From Geodermatophilus obscurus DSM 43160 (GTDB lineage: Bacteria > Actinomycetota > Actinomycetes > Mycobacteriales > Geodermatophilaceae): 64,000 bases of DNA. The notes below the pieces were generated by a model. The model had not been told where the DNA came from. It saw nothing but the letters and a program-made list of their open reading frames with translations, and did no database searches. The stretch lies in the NCBI RefSeq assembly GCF_000025345.1, contig NC_013757.1:2976001-3040000 (forward strand). The letters are read 5' to 3'. How positions within the stretch are numbered: the first letter of the stretch is position 1; every line of letters begins with the position of its first letter. The position numbers and the translations under genes are program-made. This document shows positions 49,827 through 59,008 of this stretch, piece by piece.

Positions 49827-50734
49827 GAAGACGTTTCAATAGTTCGTCGTTAGGCGGCGGGCACAGATCAGGGTGACGGCCAGTCGGGCCAGCGCGGTGA
49901 TCGTTGTGGCGGTGCGGTCGTAGCGCAGCGCGAGGCGTTTGTAGGACAGCAGCCAGCCGAGAGTGCGCTCCACGACCCAGCGGTGCCGGCCCAGTCGGGC
50001 GCTGGAGTCCCGGCCGATGCGGGCGATCCGGGCGGTGATCCTGCGGCGGCGTAGGTAGCGGCGCACCCGCGGAACGTCGTAGCCCTTGTCGCCGTGCAGC
50101 TTGACCGGCCGCCGGCGCGGGTGACCGCGGCCGCCACGGCGGATCGCCGGCATCGAGTCCAGGATCGGCTCGACCAGCATGCTGTCGTGTCGGTTCGCCC
50201 CGAGACGAGCACGTTGAGCGGCAGCCCGCCGGCGTCGACGAGCAGGTGATACTTGCTGCCGGCCTTGCCGCGGTCGGTGGGGTTCGGCCCGGTCAGCTCA
50301 CCCCCCTTTTCGCCCGGACGCTGACCGAGTCCAGGCTGGCCCGGGACCAGTCCAGCTGCCCTTGTTCGCCGAGCCGGTCCAGCACCGCCTGGTGCAGCTG
50401 GTCGAAGAGCCCGGCCTCGGCCCACTCGCGCATCCGCCGCCAGCACGTCACACCCGAGCCGTAGCCCAGCTCGGTGGGCAGCTTGGTCCAGCCGATGCCG
50501 GTGGACAGCACGAAGGCGATGCCTTCGAGCACGTCCCGATCACCGGTGCGGGGCCGCCCGGTGCGGCCATGCACCGCCGGCGGCGGAGGCGGGATCAGCG
50601 GCTCGACCAGCGCCCACAGCTCGTCACTGATCAGCCGCGGTGGCGGGGAAGACACCGACGACGACATGCCCGGCAGCCTGCGTCGACTCGTCGCCGGCGA
50701 CCAGAGCCCGACGACCTACTTTCGAAACGTCTTC
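49827..50734 (-). mobile_element. IS5-family insertion sequence with TTA target duplication
   Basis: A 908-base element with 11-base terminal inverted repeats GAAGACGTTTC (49827-49837) and GAAACGTCTTC (50724-50734). It is flanked by direct TTA repeats at 49824-49826 and 50735-50737, as expected for IS5-type insertion. The clean duplication suggests a fairly recent event. Confidence 0.85.
49836..50667 (-). pseudogene. IS5-family transposase (frameshifted)
   Basis: The N-terminal frame (50667-50293) has ISDELWALVEPLIPPPPPAV and GVTCWRRMREWAEAGLFDQL. A middle frame has GSKYHLLVDAGGLPLNVLVS. A C-terminal frame (50180-49836) has KLHGDKGYDVPRVRRYLRRR and HRWVVERTLGWLLSYKRLAL. Two frame changes separate them. 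IS5-group elements sometimes use one programmed frameshift, but two make inactivation more likely. Confidence 0.8.
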
Positions 50735-50995
50735 TTAGAGCGACCGATCCGGCCGCCAGGTCGGCCTGTGATGGTCAGGCGAGCACGCCGCCCCCGGCGG
50801 CAACGTCCAGGTCATCGGCACGCCCGACGGCTGGCCGATCTGGACCTCGCCCGCCCGGCTCGGGCGCGACACCACCGCCCTGCACACCCATCCCGAGGCG
50901 GGCCGGCCCTGGCCGCTTGGACCGACACCGAGCACGCTGTCCTGGCCGATCTCGGCTACGAGCGCGCGGCGCTGACCACGCCGATCAAAAAGACC

Positions 50996-51213
50996 GTGGC
51001 CGAGATCGCCCGGCTGGGACGCACGCTGAAGCAGCGGCACGAGGTGTTCGCGGCCTCCTTCGACACCGGCCGCTCCAGCAATGGCGGCACCGAAGCAATC
51101 AACGGCCTCATCGAGCTCCACCGCCGCATCGCCCGCGGCTTCCGCAACCGCGACGACACCACCTGCGCATGCTGCTGATCGCCGGTGGCTTGACCGGCCC
51201 CCACCTCAAGTAG
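50996..51213 (+). pseudogene. ISL3-family transposase C-terminal fragment
   Basis: EIARLGRTLKQRHEVFAASF, then DTGRSSNGGTEAINGLIELH and RRIARGFRNRDD match the conserved end of ISL3 transposases. A frameshift separates the last part (MLLIAGGL). It is joined directly to the HARBI1-like relic, so an old recombination or deletion brought them together. Confidence 0.75.
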
Positions 51214-51281
51214 GAAGAGCCGGTTATCCCGACCCTCGATCGGTGGACACACTCGCGCGCTCGCGACGATCGCGGCCCCGC

Positions 51282-52283
51282 TCAGAGGTCGAGAACGAGG
51301 CGCGGACCGCACGAGCGGGACACACAGATCATCATGTAGTCGCCCGCCTGCCGTTCCTCCTCGTCGAGCACGGAGTCGCGGTGGTCGGGTGTGCCCTCGA
51401 GCACGGGAGTTTCGCACGTGCCGCAGGTGCCTTCCCTGCAGGAAGACAGCGCCCCCACCCCGGCCTCCTTGACCATGTCAAGAATGGAACGGTCGGCGGG
51501 GATCGTGAGGGTGATCTCGCTCTGGGCGAGGTGGACCTCGAATGCCTCGTTGCGCACCGGCTCGGTCAGCGGCTTGGCATTGAAACGCTCCACATGCAGT
51601 GAACGGGGTGGCCACGTGGCACACCGCTCCTCGACGGCGGCCAACAGCGGCTCCGGGCCGCAGCAATACACCAGCGTGTCGGGGTGGGGCGTACCGAGCA
51701 GGCCGTCCAGGTCCAACAGCCCGGTTTCGTCCTGCGGGCAGACCGAGACGCGGTCGCCGTAGTGGGCTAGCTCGTCGAGGAAGGCCATCGACGCGCGCTG
51801 TCGACCGCCGTACACCAGCCGCCAGTCGGCGCCGTCCTTTTCCGCGGCGGCGATCATCGTGAGGATCGGGGTGATTCCGATCCCGCCGGCGATGAACAGG
51901 TAACGGGGCGATTCCACGAGCGGGAAGTTGTTGCGCGGGCCGCGGACCCGGATCGTGTCGCCCGGCCGGAGCTGGTCGTGCACGTAGAGGGAGCTGCCGC
52001 GGCCGTTCGGGTCGCGCAGGATGCCCAGCCGCCAGACGTGGTGGTCCGCGGGATCCCCGCACAGCGAGTACTGCCGGGTCGGCGCCTGCCCGAGGATGAG
52101 GTCGACGTGCGCGCCCGGCGTCCACGGCGGCAGCGGGTGGTCGCTCACTTCGCGCAGGGTCAGGGCGACCACTCCGTCGGCCGCCTCCTGCTTGGCCTCC
52201 ACGCGCACGTCGGCCTCGAACTCGCTGGCGACCAGGGTGACGCTCGTTGTCTTGTGCGTGACAGATTCGACGTGTGGATTCAT
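51282..52283 (-). CDS. Oxygenase reductase (FAD / NAD / C-terminal 2Fe-2S)
   Basis: A 333-residue phthalate-dioxygenase-reductase-like protein. Flavin motif RQYSLCGDP, nucleotide motif YLFIAGGIGITPILTMI and YCCGPEPLLAAVEE, and a C-terminal ferredoxin with SCREGTCGTCETPV and a distal MICVSRS cysteine. It is the likely electron donor to the Rieske oxygenase at 46635. Its ATG overlaps the stop of the truncated folP copy (ATGA), and the promoter at site D lies upstream, so it now appears to belong to a chimeric operon. It is of a different subfamily from gbcB at 1489. Confidence 0.9.
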   Translation of the reverse strand: MNPHVESVTHKTTSVTLVASEFEADVRVEAKQEAADGVVALTLREVSDHPLPPWTPGAHVDLILGQAPTRQYSLCGDPADHHVWRLGILRDPNGRGSSLYVHDQLRPGDTIRVRGPRNNFPLVESPRYLFIAGGIGITPILTMIAAAEKDGADWRLVYGGRQRASMAFLDELAHYGDRVSVCPQDETGLLDLDGLLGTPHPDTLVYCCGPEPLLAAVEERCATWPPRSLHVERFNAKPLTEPVRNEAFEVHLAQSEITLTIPADRSILDMVKEAGVGALSSCREGTCGTCETPVLEGTPDHRDSVLDEEERQAGDYMMICVSRSCGPRLVLDL

Positions 52284-53113
52284 GAGGGATCCTTGAGGGT
52301 TGCGATGGACGCAGGTGCAGACGAAACGAACACCGGCCTGTGTGGTCTCCGGCCGGTTCCACCGGGTGCCTGTGCGGTCCGCCCGGTCAGCTGCCCGAGC
52401 ACCGACTTCCGGGACAGCCCGACCATGACCGGGACCCCCAGGCTGTGCAGCCCGTCGAGCGAGGCCAGCAGGGCGACGTTGTGGGCCGGCGTCTTGCCGA
52501 ACCCGAACCCCGGGTCCACCACCAGGTGCTCCTGCCGGATGCCGGCGTCGAGGCAGGCACGCATCCGCTCGGCGAGGAAGGTGCGCACCTCCACGACGAC
52601 GTCCCGGTAGCGCGGGTCCTGCTGCATGGTCTCCGGCGAGCGCTGCATGTGCATCAGGCACACCGGCACGCCCAGCTCCGCGGCAACCTCCAGGGCACCC
52701 GGCGACCGCAGCGCCCGGACGTCGTTGACCATGCTCGCCCCGGCCGCGACGGCGGCCCGCATGACCTCGGGCCGCGAGGTGTCCACGGACAACGGCACGG
52801 GGGTCCGCTGCGCGAGGGCTTCGACCACCGGGACGACACGGGCCAGTTCCTCGGCGAGGGTCGGCGGGCGCGAGCCGGGCCGGGTCGACTCCCCGCCGAC
52901 GTCGATGAGGTCGGCCCCCTCGGCAGCCAGGGTGCACCCGTGCGCCACGGCCCGGTCCAGGCTGTCGAACCGCCCGCCGTCGGAGAAGGAGTCCGGCGTG
53001 ACGTTGAGGATGCCGCCGACCACGGGCCGCCTCGCCGCGAGCGCCCGTGCGAGGGGGTGCGTCGAGATGTCGGTGCCCGCGGGCGGGCAGTTCCTGAGGT
53101 CCAGCACGGTCAT
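52280..53113 (-). pseudogene. folP: Truncated dihydropteroate synthase copy
   Basis: A 277-codon frame whose first about 243 codons follow FolP at 26094, mostly base-for-base (from about 52388 upward). It then switches to unrelated sequence after VLGQLTGR. The final catalytic segment with RVHDVAATRD is gone, so activity is unlikely. The N-terminal 15 residues also differ. It survives as a bridge between a captured promoter and the reductase gene, whose start it overlaps by 4 bases. Confidence 0.85.
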
Positions 53114-53229
53114 GCCGGCTCGGCAGAGATCGCGTCGGCGACCTCGGGGTCGGTGTCCGCCACCGACCGGTCGAGCACGCGGTCCGGACCGGCCGGGGCC
53201 TGGAGCGCTCCGTCTACCTGGACGACCAT
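53110..53229 (-). pseudogene. glyA 5' stub (39 codons)
   Basis: The first about 30 codons match glyA at 37458 ([20 protein letters not shown]), then the frame ends in a stop overlapping the start of the truncated folP (ATGA). This is the edge of a duplicated segment joined to folP. The peptide is probably not functional, but translation through it would couple to the downstream frame. Confidence 0.85.
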
Positions 53230-53266
53230 GCCGGAGTCCCTTCTGTCATAAATGCTGGCGAGGGAC

Positions 53267-53315
53267 TGGTATATCAGTCAGCCAGCACCGTAGGGTGAGG
53301 GTCAGGCAGGGTCAA
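53267..53315 (-). promoter_or_regulatory. Promoter and shared operator (site D)
   Basis: On the minus strand: -35 TTGACC (53310-53315), 17-base spacer, -10 TACGGT (53287-53292), then the element at 53267-53286 (plus strand TGGTATATCAGTCAGCCAGC). It is a diverged copy of site C; the boxes and the core are kept while the spacer has changed. It would drive the glyA stub, truncated folP and the reductase. Confidence 0.7.
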
Positions 53316-53428
53316 GGGGTGCCGTGGAATGGACGTCCCGCCGACCTCACTCAAGTCGGCGCCCATCCCACTCGTGGACGCCATGACTGCCGTGCCGTCC
53401 GCGCATCAGCGAGAGGAGATCCACCGTC

Positions 53429-54514
53429 ATGGCCTACGAGGTGAAGGGCGTCGTCGCCCGCAGCAAGGGTGCCCCGGTGACCGTCGAGACGATCATCGTG
53501 CCCGACCCCGGCCCGGGCGAGGCGGTGGTCGACGTGCAGGCCTGCGGGGTGTGCGCCACCGACCTGCACTACCGCGAGGGCACCATCACCGACCAGTACC
53601 CCTTCCTGCTCGGCCACGAGGCCGCCGGAACCGTGGCCGCGGTCGGCGAGGGCGTCACCAACGTCGCCGTCGGGGACTACGTGATCCTCAACTGGCGGGC
53701 GGTGTGCGGCCAGTGCCGCGCCTGTCTCAAAGGCGAGCTGCAGTACTGCTTCAACACCCACAACGCCGCGCAGCAGATGACCCTCACCGACGGCACCGCG
53801 CTGAGCCCGGCGCTGGGCATCGGCGCGTTCACCGAGAAGACGCTGGTGCACTCCGGGCAGTGCACTCCGGTCGACCCCGCCGCGCCGGCCACCGCCGCCG
53901 GCCTGCTCGGCTGCGGGGTGATGGCCGGGGTGGGCGCGGCGATCAACACCGCCGGCGTGCGCCGCGGGGAGAGCGTGGCGGTGTTCGGCTGCGGCGGGGT
54001 GGGCGACGCCGCGATCGCCGGGGCGAAGCTGGCCGGCGCGGCCACCATCGTGGCGGTGGACATCGACGACCGGAAGCTGGAGTGGGCCCGGCGGTTCGGC
54101 GCCACCCACACCGTCAACAGCAAGGCCACCGACGCGGTCGCGGCGGTCAAGGCCGCCACCGGCGGCTTCGGTGCGGATGTGACCATCGACGCGGTGGGCC
54201 ACCCGGCGGTGTTCGAGCAGGCCTTCTACGCCCGCGACCTGGCCGGCCGGGTGGTGCTGGTCGGGGTGCCCGCCCCGGACATGACGATCACCCTGCCGCT
54301 GCTGGAGGTGTTCGGCCGGGGCGGGGCGATCAAGTCCTCCTGGTACGGCGACTGCCTGCCCTCCCGGGACTTCCCGATGCTGGTCGACCTCTACCGGCAG
54401 GGCCGCTTCCCACTGGAGGACTTCGTCACCGAGGCCATCGGGATCGACGACGTCGACGCCGCGTTCACCAAGATGCGCGCCGGCGAGGTGCTGCGCTCGG
54501 TGGTCGTGTTCTGA
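53429..54514 (+). CDS. mscR: S-(hydroxymethyl)mycothiol dehydrogenase (copy 2)
   Basis: A 361-residue enzyme with the same zinc and NAD motifs as copy 1 and a complete frame. From about residue 90 to 320 it is nearly identical to copy 1 at DNA level. The ends differ, most clearly the last 30 residues ([20 protein letters not shown] here). That pattern suggests gene conversion between two older copies. The same GAGAGGAG site precedes the ATG. Its stop overlaps the ATG of the next gene (TGATG). Confidence 0.94.
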   Translation: MAYEVKGVVARSKGAPVTVETIIVPDPGPGEAVVDVQACGVCATDLHYREGTITDQYPFLLGHEAAGTVAAVGEGVTNVAVGDYVILNWRAVCGQCRACLKGELQYCFNTHNAAQQMTLTDGTALSPALGIGAFTEKTLVHSGQCTPVDPAAPATAAGLLGCGVMAGVGAAINTAGVRRGESVAVFGCGGVGDAAIAGAKLAGAATIVAVDIDDRKLEWARRFGATHTVNSKATDAVAAVKAATGGFGADVTIDAVGHPAVFEQAFYARDLAGRVVLVGVPAPDMTITLPLLEVFGRGGAIKSSWYGDCLPSRDFPMLVDLYRQGRFPLEDFVTEAIGIDDVDAAFTKMRAGEVLRSVVVF

Positions 54515-55122
54515 TGGCCGCCCGCATCGAGAAGACCGTGGTCAGCGGCGTGTTCAGCCTCGACGGGCAGGACTTCGACGTCGACAACAACGTCTGGCTG
54601 CTCGCCGACGACGACGAGGTGCTCGTCATCGACACCCCACACGACGCCGAACCGATCCTCGACGCCATCGGCGGCCGGACGGTGACCGCCATCGTGCTCA
54701 CCCACGGGCACAACGACCACATCACCGCCGCCGTCGCCCTCCGGGAGGCCACCGGGGCGCCGATCTGGTTCCACCCCGCCGACCGGATGCTGTGGGACGT
54801 CGTCCACCCCGACACCGCGCCCGACCACGACCTCGCCGAGGGCACCCGATTCACCGTCGCCGGCACCACGCTGACCGCGCTGCACACCCCCGGCCACTCC
54901 CCGGGCAGCACCTGCCTGCACGCCCCCGACCTGGCCACCGTCTTCACCGGCGACACCCTGTTCTGCGGCGGGCCGGGAGCCACCGGGCGGTCGTTCAGCG
55001 ACCACCCGACCATCATCCGATCCATCCGCGACCGGCTGCTCACGCTGCACGGCGACACCGTGGTCCGCACCGGCCACGGCGACGACACCACCATTGCCGC
55101 CGAGACGAGCCACGTGCAGTGA
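54514..55122 (+). CDS. MBL-fold hydrolase coupled to mscR (copy 2)
   Basis: A 202-residue MBL protein with [20 protein letters not shown] and [18 protein letters not shown]. It begins [18 protein letters not shown], which supports a later true start for copy 1 as well. It is diverged from copy 1 throughout, unlike the neighbouring mscR. The function is inferred as for copy 1: hydrolysis of the formyl-mycothiol product or a related thioester. Confidence 0.85.
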   Translation: MAARIEKTVVSGVFSLDGQDFDVDNNVWLLADDDEVLVIDTPHDAEPILDAIGGRTVTAIVLTHGHNDHITAAVALREATGAPIWFHPADRMLWDVVHPDTAPDHDLAEGTRFTVAGTTLTALHTPGHSPGSTCLHAPDLATVFTGDTLFCGGPGATGRSFSDHPTIIRSIRDRLLTLHGDTVVRTGHGDDTTIAAETSHVQ

Positions 55123-55283
55123 GCTCGTCGTTGAACCCTTGCGGCCCGGTGTGACGCCGCTGTGATCCGAGGGCTGCCATGACGGCGGCCACCGCGGAAT
55201 GCTCCGGAGTTGCGAAGCCTCGAGGCGACGGCGGCGGCCGTAATGGACAGTGTGGAAGGGGCCAGCGGGACTGGCCAGAGTAT

Positions 55284-55400
55284 GGCCGCGGAGGAGCTGA
55301 ATCGGCTGCGGGAGTTCCGTGACCAGGTGCACCGGCGCCTGGGCCGGCGGGCCGATGAGCTCTTTGAACTGACCGGTGCGCTCTTGTGCGCTGACAGCGG
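55284..55400 (+). pseudogene. Transposase N-terminal fragment
   Basis: About 38 codons read LNRLREFRDQVHRRLGRRAD and ELFELTGALLCAD, a pattern seen at the N-terminus of a common actinobacterial transposase family (IS701-like). Nothing downstream continues it. Confidence 0.5.
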
Positions 55401-55409
55401 TTCTCATGC

Positions 55410-55615
55410 GGCTTGTCGGGTGGGGTAGCCGGCGTTGGAGAAATCAGCCGGCGGCGACGGCGTGGAGGGCGGCGGCGATCGCGGCGTCCAGGGCCGCCGC
55501 GGTGCGCGGCGCAGCCGCCTTGACCAGCGCCTTGATCAAGCTGGCGGCCTCCTCGATCGGCGACAGGTCCGCGAGTAGGTGGGCAGGAACACCTGCTGGC
55601 AGCCGGCGGCCGCGA
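55410..55615 (-). pseudogene. IS630-family transposase C-terminal fragment
   Basis: On the minus strand AAGCQQVFLPTYS, then SPIEEAASLIKALVKAAAPR and ALDAAIAAALHAVAAG are the end of an IS630-type transposase, followed by FSNAGYP in a shifted frame. The N-terminal part is absent. Confidence 0.65.
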
Positions 55616-55664
55616 TGGCATCCGTGGCCGCGGTTGACGAACAGCTCCCGCGTTGTCGACTGGG

Positions 55665-57080
55665 GGTGACGTCCCGCTGAGTGGTGGATGTAGTCCTCAC
55701 CGTGTTGGTCAGCGGTGTGGTGACTATGACGCGATCAGGGCCGGCTGCGCCACCTCCTCCGCCGAGTCACTGCGGCTGGCGAGCAGGGCCATGGAGCTCT
55801 CGGCGAGGTAGCGGCGGTCGGAGACCTGCCACTCGTCGTGCGCCTCGACCAGTACCGCGCCGGCCAGGCGCAGCAGGGCGGCGGGGTTGGGAAAGACCCC
55901 GACGACGTCGGTGCGCCGCTTGATCTCCTTGTTCAGCCGTTCCAGCGGATTGGTCGACCAGATCTTCTTCCAGTGCGCCACCGGGAAGGCGGTGAAGGCC
56001 AGCAGGTCGTCGGCAGCCTCGTGCAGCATGGCCTCGACCTGGGGGAACTGGCGGCCCAGCATGCCGGCGATCACGTCGAGCTGGGAGCGCACGTGCTCGG
56101 CGTCGGGCTGGGCGAAGACGGTGCGGATCGCCGCGGCGACCATCTCGCTGTTGCCGCGCGGGACGCGGGCGAGCACGTTGCGCATGAAGTGCACCCGGCA
56201 CCTTTGCCAACTGGCGCCGAGCAGCACCGCGCCGATGGCGGCCTTGAGCCCGGTGTGCGCGTCGGAGATGACCAGCTGGGGGCCGGCCAGCCCGCGGGCC
56301 TTCAGCGAGCGCAGGAACGCCGTCCAGAACGCGCCGTCCTCCGAATCGCCGACGGCGAAGCCGAGCACCTCCCGGTGGCCGTCGGCGGCCACGCCGGTGG
56401 CGATGACCACGGCCTGGGAGACCACCCGCCGGTTCACCCGTGCCTTGCAGTAGGTGGCGTCGAGGAACACGTACGGGAAGGCCTGCTCGGCCAGTGAACG
56501 GTCCTGAAAAGAGCTGACCTCGGCATCGAGGTCGGCGCAGATCCGGGAGACCTCGGACTTGGAAATGCCGGTGTCGGCGCCCAACGCCCGCACCAGGTCA
56601 TCGACCTTCCGCGTGCTCACCCCGTGCAGGTAGGCCTCCATGACCACGGCGAACAGCGCCTGGTCGATCCGCCGCCGGCGTTCCAGCAGCGAGGGGAAGA
56701 ACGACCCGGCGCGCAGCTTGGGGATCCGCAGCTCCAGATCCCCGGCCGTCGTGGACAGGGTGCGGGGGCGGGAGCCGTTGCGCTGGGCGGTGCGACCCTC
56801 GGTGCGCTCGTGCGGCGCCGCCCCGATCACCGCGGTCAGCTCGGCCTCGATCAACGCCTGGTAGATCGTGGTGGCCGCCGACCGGATGCGGTCGTCGACA
56901 TCGGCTGCCTTGAGTGCGTCGAGCACCTCGAGCAGGGCAGACTGGTCCAGGGCCATCGTGTGCTGTGTCCTTCCGCGAGAACCATTGGCGTGGTCTCGCT
57001 GACCATCACACGATGGCCCCTTCGCGTGGTCCTCCACGCGAGCGGTGACCTGGACTTACACCACCAGCGGGGACGTCACC
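55665..57080 (-). mobile_element. IS256-family insertion sequence with 8-bp target duplication
   Basis: A 1416-base element with ends GGTGACGTCCC (55665-55675) and GGGACGTCACC (57070-57080), the inverted repeats continuing imperfectly inward (GTGGTGxxTAxGTCC on both sides). It is flanked by a perfect direct repeat CGACTGGG at 55657-55664 and 57081-57088. A perfect 8-base duplication and an intact transposase mark it as the freshest insertion here. Confidence 0.92.
55724..56956 (-). CDS. IS256 (Mutator-type) transposase
   Basis: A 410-residue transposase, uninterrupted. The DDE residues lie in VFLDATYCKARVN, LVISDAHTGLKAAI and, near the end, NPLERLNKEIKRRTDVVGVF. RCRVHFMRNVLARVPR is a family hallmark. 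The ATG (MALDQSALLEV) is preferred over an upstream extension that runs toward the inverted repeat. Intact length and frame suggest it could be active. Confidence 0.95.
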   Translation of the reverse strand: MALDQSALLEVLDALKAADVDDRIRSAATTIYQALIEAELTAVIGAAPHERTEGRTAQRNGSRPRTLSTTAGDLELRIPKLRAGSFFPSLLERRRRIDQALFAVVMEAYLHGVSTRKVDDLVRALGADTGISKSEVSRICADLDAEVSSFQDRSLAEQAFPYVFLDATYCKARVNRRVVSQAVVIATGVAADGHREVLGFAVGDSEDGAFWTAFLRSLKARGLAGPQLVISDAHTGLKAAIGAVLLGASWQRCRVHFMRNVLARVPRGNSEMVAAAIRTVFAQPDAEHVRSQLDVIAGMLGRQFPQVEAMLHEAADDLLAFTAFPVAHWKKIWSTNPLERLNKEIKRRTDVVGVFPNPAALLRLAGAVLVEAHDEWQVSDRRYLAESSMALLASRSDSAEEVAQPALIAS

Positions 57081-57148
57081 CGACTGGGAGATGTCGTTGT
57101 GATGCGATCTCACTCGGTTGTCACTGCCCCGGCACATAGGGATCACTC

Positions 57149-57177
57149 AGCGCGACTTGTGCCGAAAGTCACTTCGG
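57149..57177 (+). promoter_or_regulatory. Candidate regulator-binding site before the BCCT gene
   Basis: AGCGCGACTTGT (57149-57160) repeats the 12-mer found upstream of the Rieske gene. CCGAA (57162-57166) and TTCGG (57173-57177) form an inverted repeat immediately after. Such half-site pairs are typical of IclR-family binding. The site lies 80-110 bases before the transporter start and just outside the IS256 element. Confidence 0.45.
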
Positions 57178-57256
57178 ACTCTTGTCCAGTGATGGACCGT
57201 CTGGTTCCCTCATGCGCAGACAGTTTCGCACTACGCAACAGACCGACAGAGGGACT

Positions 57257-58990
57257 ATGGAGCATTCGAATCGCGAGCACGCCTCACCCTTCAGCGCGCC
57301 GAGCGACGGGCCGAAAGGTGGCCCTGCACCGGGCGCCGGGTCGGCCGTTGGACGCGAGCACGTCAACCCGCCGCAGACGGACCGAGTGGTCTTCGGCGTC
57401 TCCCTGGCGCTGGTGTTGGCGTTCGCGCTCTGGGGGGTGCTCGCCAGCGACAGCCTGTCGAGCGCTGTGAGCACCGCTTTCAGCACGGTCATCACCAACG
57501 CCGGCTGGGTCTTCGTCCTGACCAGCTCGGGGTTCGTCGCGCTGGCTGCGTTCCTGGCGCTGTCCCGCTACGGCCGCATCCGGCTGGGGAGGGACGACGA
57601 GCGACCGGAGTTCAGCACGGGCTCGTGGATTTCCATGCTCTTCGCGGCCGGCATGGGCATCGGTCTGCTCTTCTGGGGCGTCGCCGAGCCGCTGTCCCAC
57701 CTCGCGGCCGCCCCACTCGGCCTCGAGGAGGCGGGGACTCCGGAGGCCGCCCGCCTGGGGCTGCAGTACACGATCTTCCACTGGGGCCTGCACCCCTGGG
57801 CGATGTACGCCGTCATGGCGATGGCCCTGGCCTACGGCGTCTTCCGCAAGGGGCGGCCGAGCCTGGTCAGCTCCGCGGTCGTCCCGCTGGTCGCCGAGCA
57901 CCGCACCGGCGTCCGCCGCGCCGTTGACATCCTCGCCATCTTCACCACCGTGTTCGGCGCGGCGACCTCGCTCGGCCTCGGCGCGCTCCAGGTCAACAGC
58001 GGTCTGGCGGCCAACTACGGCGTTCCGCGGAACAACGGCGTGGCCGTGGCCATCATCGCCGGCCTCGCGCTGCTCTACGTCCTGTCCGCGGTCAGTGGCG
58101 TGCACAAGGGCATCAAGCTGATCAGCAACACCAACGTGGTGCTGGCCGCCCTGCTGGTGGCCTTCGTCTTCGTGCTGGGCCCCACCACGCACCTGTTCAA
58201 CACCATCACCGACGCCACCGGGGACTACCTGGCCGCTCTTCCCGCCATGAGTCTGGCCTCGGGCGCCTGGGGCGGTCAGGAGTGGCTGGCCGGCTGGACG
58301 TTGTTCTACTGGGCGTGGTGGATGTCCTGGACGCCGTTCGTGGGGACGTTCATCGCGCGCATCTCTCGCGGCCGCACGATCCGGCAGTTCGTCACCTTCG
58401 TGATCATCATTCCGACCATGGTCAGCATCGTGTGGTTCGGCGTCCTGGGCGGCACCGCCACCCACCTGGAGCTCACCGGCCAGGCCGAGCTCAGCCAGGC
58501 CCTGACCGACCAAGGCACCGAGGGAGCACTGTTCGCCCTGCTCGGCGAGTTCCCGCTCGTCACACTCACCGTGCTGCTCGTGATGGTGCTCATCACGCTG
58601 TTCTTCGTCAGCAGCGCCGACTCCGCGTCCATGGTCCTCGGCATGCTGTCGCAGCGGGGCACGACCTCGCCCGCCCGCGCGGTAGTCATCCTCTGGGGCG
58701 TGTCCATCGCGGCCGTCGCCGCAGCACTCACCCTCGCCGGTGGGCTCGAGGTCATCCAGTCGGCCACCATCCTGGTGGCGATGCCCTTCGTGGTGGTGCT
58801 CATCGCCATCTGCATCAACCTGGTTCGCGAGCTGCGCCGGGAGCCCTACACCTCGACGCTCGACCCCCAGGTTCGGCGGGCCGTCATCGCCCACCTCCAC
58901 GAGATCCCGCACCCGAACGGATCACCGCCCACCTCACCCGGAGTCCCGGTGCTCACCGACGCCGACCGTGAGCCGGCCGGCCACCAGTAG
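57257..58990 (+). CDS. BCCT-family betaine/carnitine/choline transporter
   Basis: A 577-residue secondary transporter with twelve predicted membrane segments. Family marks are the glycine-rich AAGMGIGLLFWGVAEPLSHL on helix 3 and the tryptophan-rich TLFYWAWWMSWTPFVGTFIA, then ARISRGRTIRQFV on helix 8. Both N- and C-terminal tails are hydrophilic and may sense osmolarity. Sodium-coupled uptake of glycine betaine is the likely role. The start at 57257 (MEHSNREHAS) follows GAGGG; an earlier TTG or ATG is possible. The IS256 element ends 177 bases upstream. Confidence 0.92.
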   Translation: MEHSNREHASPFSAPSDGPKGGPAPGAGSAVGREHVNPPQTDRVVFGVSLALVLAFALWGVLASDSLSSAVSTAFSTVITNAGWVFVLTSSGFVALAAFLALSRYGRIRLGRDDERPEFSTGSWISMLFAAGMGIGLLFWGVAEPLSHLAAAPLGLEEAGTPEAARLGLQYTIFHWGLHPWAMYAVMAMALAYGVFRKGRPSLVSSAVVPLVAEHRTGVRRAVDILAIFTTVFGAATSLGLGALQVNSGLAANYGVPRNNGVAVAIIAGLALLYVLSAVSGVHKGIKLISNTNVVLAALLVAFVFVLGPTTHLFNTITDATGDYLAALPAMSLASGAWGGQEWLAGWTLFYWAWWMSWTPFVGTFIARISRGRTIRQFVTFVIIIPTMVSIVWFGVLGGTATHLELTGQAELSQALTDQGTEGALFALLGEFPLVTLTVLLVMVLITLFFVSSADSASMVLGMLSQRGTTSPARAVVILWGVSIAAVAAALTLAGGLEVIQSATILVAMPFVVVLIAICINLVRELRREPYTSTLDPQVRRAVIAHLHEIPHPNGSPPTSPGVPVLTDADREPAGHQ

Positions 58991-59008
58991 GGCAGCGGCG
59001 AACTCTCA

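Larger units (their letters stand above)
48223..50995 (+). pseudogene. Transposase relic (IS5/HARBI1-like DDE) interrupted by two insertion sequences
   Basis: Three pieces of one transposase can be joined: 48223-48453 (VAEETVRFVSALLAAERRRR, then VLRWFLHGARLAQLAADDD), 49672-49826 (LHEGIDVLADRAPALRG and VTVDGTLIRTGRC), and 50738-50995 (GGNVQVIGTPDGWPIWTSPA, AVLADLGYERAALTTPIKKT). The gaps are filled exactly by the IS630 element and the IS5 element. Internal frameshifts also exist, so the gene was or became inactive. Confidence 0.7.

Noticed and set aside
52280-53113. Second functional dihydropteroate synthase, for example a drug-resistant variant
   Set aside because: The copy lacks the final segment with the RVHDV motif and ends in foreign residues, while the shared part has no distinctive changes.
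41651-57080. A composite transposon carrying the second betaine cluster
   Set aside because: The flanking elements belong to different families and are mostly relics; no matching pair of IS copies brackets the cargo with a common target duplication.
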